64,000 nucleotides of DNA from Planctomycetota bacterium. Lineage in GTDB: Bacteria > Planctomycetota > Planctomycetia > Gemmatales > Gemmataceae. The stretch's first letter is position 1. Each line of letters starts with the position of its first letter. This document shows, piece by piece, positions 1 to 6,319 of the stretch. A model generated the notes under the pieces. That model did not search any database. It was not told the origin of the DNA and saw nothing but the letters and a program-made list of their open reading frames with translations. The stretch covers positions 1 to 64,000 of the forward strand of contig JACPZP010000210.1 in assembly GCA_016195405.1 (NCBI GenBank), written 5' to 3'. Position numbers and translations under genes: made by a program.

Positions 1-34
1 CCACTGCCGCAGGAACTTTTTTCTTGCGTGCCAT
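1..34 (-). CDS. Start of an unidentified protein (cut by window edge)
   Basis: A minus-strand ATG at position 34 is preceded by a good ribosome binding site (AGGAG about 8 bases upstream) and opens a frame that runs off the left edge. Only eleven residues are visible (MARKKKVPAAV), which are lysine-rich. The product cannot be identified. It is divergent from the methyltransferase gene that starts at 269. Confidence 0.45.
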   Translation of the reverse strand, partial: MARKKKVPAAV

Positions 35-268
35 CCTTGGCTCCTGAAAAGAGCCTCGTCCCATCCCGTTGCCGAATCTACCATTTACCGACACAAGCAT
101 ACCAGAACCCAGGCGCACCATGCAAACCGCGTCGTGCACCCACGGCGAATTGCATCTGACTCCTTCTCTTGCTTTTCCGGCGCGGCTGGCTTATCCATTT
201 CAGTCGGATTCCCACAGAAACAGGATTGGAAAGCTGGGAAATTCACGGCCTTCTGAGATTTCCGGCAA

Positions 269-1039
269 ATGGCGTCGATATCCATCAATCAACGCTTGTT
301 TCCCGACGAGAGCTATCACCTCTTTCTAAACGAGATCGAGCGCCATATGCCCCCCGAGGGCGCGGTCCTCGATCTCGGTTGCGGCGACAACCGCATGCTC
401 GCGCCCTGGCTGGCTCCGCGCCGGCAAATGTGGGGAGTCGACTTCCATAAACATCCCGCGCTCGTCGATCCCGCCTGCTTTCGGTTACTTGAGCCCGACG
501 GCACAATCCCCTTCGACGACAACAGCTTCGATGTCATCATTTCCCGTTGGGTGTTGGAGCATGTCACCCATCCGGAACGATTCCTGGCCGACGTCGCCAG
601 GGTGTTGCGGCCGGGAGGCGTCTTCGTAAGCCTCACCGTCAACGCCAAGCACTATGTCTCCTGGCTAGCGCGCCTCTTCCACTTGGCGCCCCATTCTTGG
701 ACGCAAACGCTCATCCATCGGCTTCTGGGCCGCCCGCACGAGGATACCTTCACGACCTACTACCGGCTGAATTCGCTCGAGCGGATGGATCGTGCCGCCC
801 GACCAGCCGGATTGGATGTGATGCATAGCCGCTTTTACGCATCGCAAGAGTATTTCGCGTTTTCGAAGTCGATCTACAGCCTGGCCGCGTTCGTGGATGG
901 AACGCTGGAAATGGCCTGGCCGACGCTTGGCAAGATGTACTGGGTGGTTTCATTGAGGAAAAGGCGAAGCAACCCTGCGAAAACCGGTCACGCGAAGCCA
1001 CGCCGAAAAGATTTAATGACGGATGTTCAAGCCGCGTAG
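269..1039 (+). CDS. Class I SAM-dependent methyltransferase
   Basis: Predicted cytoplasmic methyltransferase of 256 residues using S-adenosylmethionine. Motif I (VLDLGCGD, about residues 33-40) forms the cofactor loop. It is followed by an acidic second strand (GVDFH, 56-60), motif IV-like FDVIISRWVLEHV (87-99) and the post-IV LRPGG segment (113-117). This is the pattern of the UbiE/methyltransferase-11 superfamily. The C-terminal 30 residues are basic and look unstructured. No neighbour suggests the substrate, which could be a lipid, quinone or small molecule. The start has no strong ribosome binding site, but upstream sequence shows no better start in frame. Family assignment is firm, substrate unknown. 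Confidence 0.85.
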   Translation: MASISINQRLFPDESYHLFLNEIERHMPPEGAVLDLGCGDNRMLAPWLAPRRQMWGVDFHKHPALVDPACFRLLEPDGTIPFDDNSFDVIISRWVLEHVTHPERFLADVARVLRPGGVFVSLTVNAKHYVSWLARLFHLAPHSWTQTLIHRLLGRPHEDTFTTYYRLNSLERMDRAARPAGLDVMHSRFYASQEYFAFSKSIYSLAAFVDGTLEMAWPTLGKMYWVVSLRKRRSNPAKTGHAKPRRKDLMTDVQAA

Positions 1040-1476
1040 GAAGCAAACTAACTGCGGATTCCAGAACCTGGCAGAATGTTGAAAAAGGGGTCTGACCAGT
1101 TCGGTTTCTAGGCAGAATGCTGTGCCGAATGCTGTGCAGGATGCTGTGCAAATCGCTCACCCCCCCTCTCTTGGCCCCACCCCGATTTGTCCGCTTGCGA
1201 CGAATTGGCCATAAGATATTGATGCGAAATCGTTTATAGATTACATTGCTTGCGAACTGCAGAATCGCCTCCATGCGAGCATTGCCGTACCCAAAGCGAC
1301 CGGCGCACCCATTTTCCACTCCCAGCGCTGCGCACGCGGAATGTCCCAGCAGTCAATGGCCTCGGCGTTTCGGTTCGATCACATCAACTGCGAATTTTCC
1401 GAGCAGGAAAGGTAACGGTCCCGAAATCTCCCTGCTAAAATCAGAGGGTAGCAATACTCAGCGCAATGGTGCGTTC
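1040..1476. other. 437-base gene-free stretch with repeats
   Basis: No credible coding frame covers this stretch. The frame open upstream of the DUF433 gene from 1246 has no ribosome binding site and no recognisable protein. It holds an AAAAAGGGGTCTGACC segment (1082-1097) resembling the arms of the GGTCAGGACC hairpins at 10.4 and 28.2 kb, and a short tandem repeat (1115-1150). The rest, about 1150-1476, shows nothing recognisable. Confidence 0.5.
1115..1150. repeat. Three tandem 12-base copies (GAATGCTGTGCC type)
   Basis: Three head-to-tail copies of a 12-mer: GAATGCTGTGCC, GAATGCTGTGCA and GGATGCTGTGCA. A related AGAATG segment lies just upstream near 1073. The block lies in a non-coding region directly after a GGTC-type repeat segment. 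Confidence 0.7.
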
Positions 1477-1836
1477 ATGTCGAATCGAGTTGAAATCATC
1501 GATCGCGGTCGTGGGCCTCAGTTGTCCACCAGCCGCGTTACCGTTCAGGATTTGGTGCCTTATTTTCAAGACGGCTCCACTTATGAAGAGATCATTCGTT
1601 GGATTCCATCGCTCACGACAGAGGAGATCGCGGTCGTCGAGTGCTTTTACCGCCAACATAAGGATGATCTCGATGAACAGGATCGACGCATCCAGAGGCG
1701 CACCGAGGAACAAGTCCGCCTGCAGCGGCTTCGCTTTCCCGAGCTAGAAGGGACAACGGAGGAACGCTTGGAACGACTAAAAAAGCTCCTTCACCAACGG
1801 CGTTTGGAGAGCAACGGTGAAGGGAATCATCGCTGA
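1477..1836 (+). CDS. DUF433-type antitoxin-like protein
   Basis: A 119-residue protein whose first 70 residues match the DUF433 helix-turn-helix pattern: RVTVQDLVPYFQDGS, then EEIIRWIPSLTTEEI. The C-terminal half is a charged helix rich in Arg, Glu and Leu. DUF433 proteins commonly sit immediately upstream of a PIN-like (DUF5615/Mut7-C) protein and are thought to act as antitoxins. Here the next gene overlaps by 20 bases and is of that kind. The ATG at 1477 is chosen because homology starts there; the frame is open further upstream but that part is not protein-like. The ribosome binding site is weak. The role as DNA-binding antitoxin is inferred. Confidence 0.7.
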   Translation: MSNRVEIIDRGRGPQLSTSRVTVQDLVPYFQDGSTYEEIIRWIPSLTTEEIAVVECFYRQHKDDLDEQDRRIQRRTEEQVRLQRLRFPELEGTTEERLERLKKLLHQRRLESNGEGNHR

Positions 1837-2224
1837 CATAAACGTGCTCGGGCACGTTTCATATCTCGTTCAGCTGATGCAAGCGGATCCCTGGGGTGAA
1901 CTCTGGCGAGACTTAGCGATTGGTTTTTTTCGGTTCGCCGACGTTGGTTTGTTGGAAACATCGAGCGACCTGGAAATCTGGCAACGCTGTCAGGCGGAGC
2001 AACTCATTCTGATAACCGACAATAGAAACGACGATTCGATCGATTCCTTGGAAGCGGCGATTCGTCAACACGGAACCCGCGAATCGCTCCCCGTCTTCAA
2101 CATCGGAAACGTCAAGCGATTTCGCCGCGATCGCGACTACGCGGGTCGCGTCATGTTGACGCTTGATGAGTACCTCCTCCGCATCGACAGCGTCCGTGGC
2201 TCCGGGCGCCTCTACCTTCCGTGA
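1817..2224 (+). CDS. PIN-like (DUF5615-type) toxin candidate
   Basis: A 135-residue protein starting within the last 20 bases of the DUF433 gene, so translation is probably coupled. It carries acidic positions where PIN-like nucleases place them: an N-terminal IADINVLGH strand (Asp near residue 7) and LILITDNRNDDSIDSLEAAI around 68-87. The family is expected to cleave RNA with a metal ion, and the partner upstream would neutralise it. Compared with the DUF5615 protein at 63.0-63.4 kb it is more divergent and lacks the usual LLDEN/LDD start. Assignment rests on the pairing and the acidic motifs. Confidence 0.6.
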   Translation: MKGIIADINVLGHVSYLVQLMQADPWGELWRDLAIGFFRFADVGLLETSSDLEIWQRCQAEQLILITDNRNDDSIDSLEAAIRQHGTRESLPVFNIGNVKRFRRDRDYAGRVMLTLDEYLLRIDSVRGSGRLYLP

Positions 2225-2321
2225 ACGAACTCCGAATACTTGCCTCGTCCTTGCCCAATTTCGCACTTCGCGTTATACCTAATAACTTAAGCTTTGTTTA
2301 TTAGGCAAAGGAGAAGCATCC

Positions 2322-3638
2322 ATGACTCGCATCCAAGTCGGCGTGGGATTGCTGTTTGTTCTTGGGACAATTACGCAAGCAAGCGGCGCCCACGATCCAG
2401 CGTCGCTCTCTTCGTCCCTCGTTTTCGAACCACAGGATGGCGCCAAGGAAACGGACGAACGCTTGCGGCCGTATGTGGAGGTCTTACAACAGCACGGCGT
2501 CGAGCCGGTTCGCTACGTGGCCGGGGCGCTCGCCAAGCACGACCTTGTCATCTTCGACGACGCGCTCCACACGGCCGTCGAGCCCTTCGACTTCTACCGG
2601 CAGCTCATCAAGGACGAGTCGTTCCAAAAACATGCGCCGGCGATCTTCCTGGAATTGATTCCGAGCAACAAGCAATGGCACTTGGATGCGTATTTGAACG
2701 CGGACAGCGACGACCGGCGCTTGCTCTATCCCGCGTTTCAAGACAACGCCAACGGCCTGGGATTCAATTACAAGACCTACTTCGATTTCTTGCAGGCCGT
2801 CCGTGCGGTGAATCAAACTTTGCCGGCCGAGCGCCGCCTCAAGGTCTTCGGCGTGGGCGGTCCCACGTATTGGGCGGAAATCCAGACGCCGGCCGACCTG
2901 GCGCAATACTACAAATCGACGATGGGTTACGACCACCACATGTATCACACGATCTTGGGCGAGTTGGACCAGTTCCGCGCGAACAAGAAGGGCATCCTCC
3001 TGACCAACACGCGCCATGCGTACAAAGGAATCAAACGCAAGGACGGTCAATATTTCTGGAACACGGGCACATTTTTCGCGCAGTGGCACCCAGGCAAGGC
3101 GCATTCCATTCGGCTGCACAACATGACGTTGTCCATTCAGGCCCTGAAGTCGCCCAATCCCAAGAAAGGGAAGACGCTTGAGGGGATGGAGCGAATCGAC
3201 TTCAAGTTCGTGCGGATGGCCCAGGGCCTTTGGGACAGCGCGTATCGCGCTCATGGCGACCGGCCCGTCGCGATTCCGCTTGCCGGCAACGCCTTCGGGC
3301 AAGAGGCCTACATCGGCAACCATCAACTCGACGCCATGCCGAGCCAGAAAATCCAAGACGCCTACGACGCCTTGATCTTTCTGGCGCCGATCGAGAAGCT
3401 GCGGCAAACCGCGCTCGTCGATTTCATCTATACTCCGGCGTTCAAGGAGGAATTGAAAAGGCGCTATCGGCTCCAACAGACCGAGGCGCAGCTCGCACAG
3501 CTTTACAAGCAAAACGGCGTCGACAATCTTGACGCTCTGATCGCCAAAACCCTGGTCGCAAGCCCCGAAAGACCGCAGACCCAGGCCAAGACGGCGGGAC
3601 CGATCGATGAATGGAAAGGACGCACCGAGTTGAAATAA
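2322..3638 (+). CDS. Exported protein, possibly EreA/TIKI-like fold
   Basis: A 438-residue protein with an N-terminal signal peptide (about residues 1-22, hydrophobic VGVGLLFVLGTI core, then SGAHD). A good ribosome binding site (AAAGGAG) precedes the ATG. The body has VIFDDALHTAVEPFDFYRQL, then APAIFLELIP, and later ILLTNTRHAYKG. Histidine and glutamate spacing of this kind recalls the erythromycin esterase/ChaN-like superfamily, but the match is by eye and weak. The last 60 residues are polar and linker-like. Likely periplasmic. The gene stands alone, followed 87 bases later by a small exported protein. Function unknown. Confidence 0.7.
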   Translation: MTRIQVGVGLLFVLGTITQASGAHDPASLSSSLVFEPQDGAKETDERLRPYVEVLQQHGVEPVRYVAGALAKHDLVIFDDALHTAVEPFDFYRQLIKDESFQKHAPAIFLELIPSNKQWHLDAYLNADSDDRRLLYPAFQDNANGLGFNYKTYFDFLQAVRAVNQTLPAERRLKVFGVGGPTYWAEIQTPADLAQYYKSTMGYDHHMYHTILGELDQFRANKKGILLTNTRHAYKGIKRKDGQYFWNTGTFFAQWHPGKAHSIRLHNMTLSIQALKSPNPKKGKTLEGMERIDFKFVRMAQGLWDSAYRAHGDRPVAIPLAGNAFGQEAYIGNHQLDAMPSQKIQDAYDALIFLAPIEKLRQTALVDFIYTPAFKEELKRRYRLQQTEAQLAQLYKQNGVDNLDALIAKTLVASPERPQTQAKTAGPIDEWKGRTELK

Positions 3639-3725
3639 ATCGTCGAGGAGTGAATCCATTGCTTTTGGGCAACTCCGGGCGGAAAATGAGCGAAAGGGAA
3701 GAGTCATCTTCAGAGGAGTAAGGTC

Positions 3726-4076
3726 ATGTCACGTAACTTCGTCGCCGCACTCGTTCTTGTCCTGGCACTGATCGTGGCCGGCGCCGCCTTCGCCGAGAAC
3801 TATAGGGAAGCGACGGTGGTGTCCAACACAGGCGGCGCCGTGGTTAGCTTCAAGATCAAAGCCGGCGAGCAGGAAGTGCAGGTCTTCGTCACAACCAAGA
3901 CCGTCATCACCGATTCGGAAGGCAAGAAAGTCAGTCCGAAGCATGCCTTGCAGAAAGTGTGCAAGGAGGGAAGCATCGTCGACGTCACCACGATGACGGT
4001 CGACGGCAAGGCCTACGGCAAAGCGGGCAAGAAAGTCGAAATCGCGACGGAGATCACGCAGCTCAAGCCGCGATAA
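3726..4076 (+). CDS. Small exported protein of unknown function
   Basis: A 116-residue protein with a clear signal peptide (MSRNF, a hydrophobic core, then AAFAEN; cleavage probably after residue 23). The mature part is about 90 residues of alternating hydrophobic and polar residues typical of a small beta-barrel, and lysine-rich. A strong ribosome binding site (AGAGGAGTAAGG) precedes the ATG. Similar short secreted beta proteins are frequent in planctomycetes. No catalytic motif is visible. It may be cotranscribed with the exported protein upstream. Confidence 0.75.
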   Translation: MSRNFVAALVLVLALIVAGAAFAENYREATVVSNTGGAVVSFKIKAGEQEVQVFVTTKTVITDSEGKKVSPKHALQKVCKEGSIVDVTTMTVDGKAYGKAGKKVEIATEITQLKPR

Positions 4077-4130
4077 ACTGGCTTGACGGTAGATTTGAAG
4101 GATGCAGTTCTTTGCGAGGATCGATGTAAA

Positions 4131-4352
4131 ATGAAAACACGAAAGAAACCGGCATCGCACTCGCGGACCACGTCCGGCCAGCGCCCAAAAAAAATAAATG
4201 CCGTCGCCGTCGCCGCGGCTCAGGGGGTGCAGCCCATTGAGAACCCCCAGGAAGCCCTTGCGCCATTTTGGCCGAAAGAGGAATCGGCCGACGACCTAAA
4301 TAAGGCGGTCAAACGCTGGCGAAAAGAAGGGCGCGGAAAGATCCGCCAATGA
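4131..4352 (+). CDS. Short basic partner of a PIN-domain protein (antitoxin candidate)
   Basis: A 73-residue basic protein starting MKTRKKPASHSRTT. Its stop overlaps the start of the PIN gene in an ATGA arrangement, the layout of VapBC-type modules. The middle has an Ala/Val stretch and the C-terminus a charged helix (EESADDLNKAVKRWRKEGRG). No ribbon-helix-helix or AbrB motif is evident, so antitoxin function is inferred from position only. An upstream ATG at 4083 is in frame, but the protein-like part starts at 4131. Confidence 0.55.
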   Translation: MKTRKKPASHSRTTSGQRPKKINAVAVAAAQGVQPIENPQEALAPFWPKEESADDLNKAVKRWRKEGRGKIRQ

Positions 4353-4744
4353 GCGCTGTCGTCGTAGACACAAACGTTGTTTCCTATCAATTTAAGCGCG
4401 ATTCGCGTGCGCTGCTTTTTGATCCGTATTTGCGCGGCAAGACCTGGTTCCTTTCCTTCATGACAACTGCCGAATTGGAACGATGGGCGCTCGCACGCCG
4501 CTGGGGGGAGCGCCTCACCGCTCAACTTGACCGCCATCTGAAGAGGTTCGCTGTGATCTATGCGGACCGGAATTTGTGTAGATGGTGGGCCGAAACCACG
4601 CACCGGGCCAATCGTGCCGGCAAGCCAATCGACCCTGCGGACGCGTGGATTGCGGCGACGGCGCTTGCACTTGACGCTCCACTTGTCACCAATGATCCTC
4701 ACGATTACGCTGGGGTGACAGGGCTAAGGGTGCTCGTCTCCTAG
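4349..4744 (+). CDS. PIN-domain ribonuclease (VapC-type)
   Basis: A 131-residue PIN domain protein with the expected acidic residues: Asp7 in VVVDTNVVS, Glu42 in TTAELERWA, Asp98 in DPADAWIAATA and Asp116 in LVTNDPHDY. These bind the metal ions for RNA cleavage in VapC toxins. The length is standard for a single PIN domain. Four bases overlap the upstream small basic gene, arguing for coupled translation and a toxin-antitoxin pair. The target RNA is unknown. Confidence 0.88.
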   Translation: MSAVVVDTNVVSYQFKRDSRALLFDPYLRGKTWFLSFMTTAELERWALARRWGERLTAQLDRHLKRFAVIYADRNLCRWWAETTHRANRAGKPIDPADAWIAATALALDAPLVTNDPHDYAGVTGLRVLVS

Positions 4745-4770
4745 CGCTTTTGTCCGAGCTCAACGAGCGT

Positions 4771-6183
4771 TCACTTCTTCGCTGGCGGAGCCACGCCTGG
4801 CGGCAACAGCTCGCGAGTCAAGGCCCCGGTGGCGCCGTTAAAGACGCGGACCACGCCATCCTGGCCGCCGGAGGCGACCACCGTGCCGTCGGGGCTGACA
4901 CCGATGGCGTAAACGAAGTCGGCGCCGCCGGAAAAGTTGCGGATGTTGCCGCCGTTTTGGGCGTTGAAGAACTTCACCTGGCCGTCGCCGCCGCAGGTCA
5001 CGAATTCGGCTTTCTTGCCGATAAAGCTGAGCCGGGTCACTTGCTTGCCGTGGGCGTTGATGGTGCGGGCCTGTTCTCCCTTCTCGAAATCCCAAACCTT
5101 GACGGTGTTGTCGCCGCCGGCCGAAGCTAAGAGCTTGCCGTCGCTCGTCCAGCCGACGTCGAGCACGTGATGGGTGTGGCCTTCAAACGACTTAACGAAC
5201 TTACCCGACGGAATCTCCCAGACCTTGATGAACTTGTCGGCTGAGGCGGTGGCGATCATCTTGTTGTCGGGGCTGAAGCAGATGCCGTAGACCGTGTCGG
5301 AATGGCCGTTCTTGACGTCGGTGATCTTGTTCCAGCTGCCGACTTCGAAGACTTTGATCTCGCCTTCGACGGTGGGCTCGCCGCCGGCGACTGCGAAGAG
5401 CTTGCTGTCGAGCGAGAAGGCGACCGCGACCACCGCATGAGCGAATCCGGACAATTTCTGGCGGAGCTGCCCTGTCTGGATGTCCCAGAGGACGACTTCT
5501 TGGAAGCCGCCGGAGACCAAATATTTGCCGTCGGGCGAATAGGCCATTGATTCCACGATCGACAGATGGGCGGCCTTCAGATCCTTGCCGTCGAGCCCCT
5601 TGAGTGCGGGATCGACCAGCGATCGGATGTAGGTTCCGGAGCCGGCGTCGTAGACGTGGATCTGATTGCCGCGGCCGGCGGCGACCGTCGACTTGTCCGG
5701 GCTGACCGCCAGGGCGCGCACCGGGTTCACATTGGCCGGCGGCGCGCTGACGATCACTTTCGGCTTAGCGCGCAGTCCCGAAGGCGCTTTGGCGCCTTGA
5801 TCGATCCAGAGCTTGACGAGCGCCAGCTCTTCGGGCGTCACCGGCTCTTCACCCTTAGGCGGCATGCGCGGCTTCTCGTTGCGGGACATGACTCCGTAAA
5901 GCAAACTGTCCGCCGATTTGCCGGGAACCAACACTTTCGGCCCGCGCTTGCCGCCCTTGATGAGTCCTTCATAAGCGCCGATGTCGAAGTTGCTTTCCTT
6001 AACCGAGCCCGAATGGCAGGTCACGCATCGTTTGTAAAAGATCGGCTCGATGTCCTTTTCATAGACCACCGGCTCGGGGCGCTTCAGCTCGATGACCTTG
6101 ACCGGCCCGGCCTCTTTCTTCTCCTGAGCGAACGCGGCGACCGGCAAAGTCATGAGTAAGCCAACGGTGAAAAGGACACGCAT
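4771..6183 (-). CDS. Cytochrome c domain-WD40 propeller fusion protein
   Basis: A 470-residue exported protein. A signal peptide (residues 1-19, ending AAFA) is followed by a Planctomycete-type cytochrome c domain with haem site CVTCH (53-57) and a later RMPPKGEEP segment whose Met is the likely axial ligand. From about residue 150 a WD40 beta-propeller follows, with repeats ending in VKVWDF, IKVWEI and VRVFNG. This architecture is lineage-typical; the haem domain probably carries electrons or senses redox while the propeller binds a partner. A good ribosome binding site (AGGAG) precedes the ATG. It lies 136 bases after the PPC-domain gene, on the same strand, and may be cotranscribed, although a cloverleaf repeat sits between them. 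Confidence 0.9.
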   Translation of the reverse strand: MRVLFTVGLLMTLPVAAFAQEKKEAGPVKVIELKRPEPVVYEKDIEPIFYKRCVTCHSGSVKESNFDIGAYEGLIKGGKRGPKVLVPGKSADSLLYGVMSRNEKPRMPPKGEEPVTPEELALVKLWIDQGAKAPSGLRAKPKVIVSAPPANVNPVRALAVSPDKSTVAAGRGNQIHVYDAGSGTYIRSLVDPALKGLDGKDLKAAHLSIVESMAYSPDGKYLVSGGFQEVVLWDIQTGQLRQKLSGFAHAVVAVAFSLDSKLFAVAGGEPTVEGEIKVFEVGSWNKITDVKNGHSDTVYGICFSPDNKMIATASADKFIKVWEIPSGKFVKSFEGHTHHVLDVGWTSDGKLLASAGGDNTVKVWDFEKGEQARTINAHGKQVTRLSFIGKKAEFVTCGGDGQVKFFNAQNGGNIRNFSGGADFVYAIGVSPDGTVVASGGQDGVVRVFNGATGALTRELLPPGVAPPAKK

Positions 6184-6205
6184 GAAAATCTCCTACGAAG
6201 AACCC

Positions 6206-6257
6206 GTAGCCGCAGCCTTCAGGCTGCGACCTTCCGCAGGTTGAAACCTGCGGCTAC
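6206..6257. repeat. Cloverleaf-like palindromic repeat (GTAGCCGCAGG type)
   Basis: Outer arms GTAGCCGCAG and CTGCGGCTAC enclose two further hairpins: GCAGCCTTCAGGCTGC and CGCAGGTTGAAACCTGCG. The result is a three-stem structure in the gap between two minus-strand genes. It looks like a mobile palindromic unit rather than a simple terminator, since it is not followed by a T run on the minus strand. Confidence 0.75.
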
Positions 6258-6319
6258 TTGTAGAAATAGGAGCGCGGCGCAAACGGCCGCGCTCCCAGGC
6301 TCCCCCCTACGCCTTATTC

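Noticed and set aside
2484-3707. 407-residue minus-strand open frame
   Set aside because: Antisense shadow of the exported protein with a strong ribosome site and signal peptide on the plus strand.
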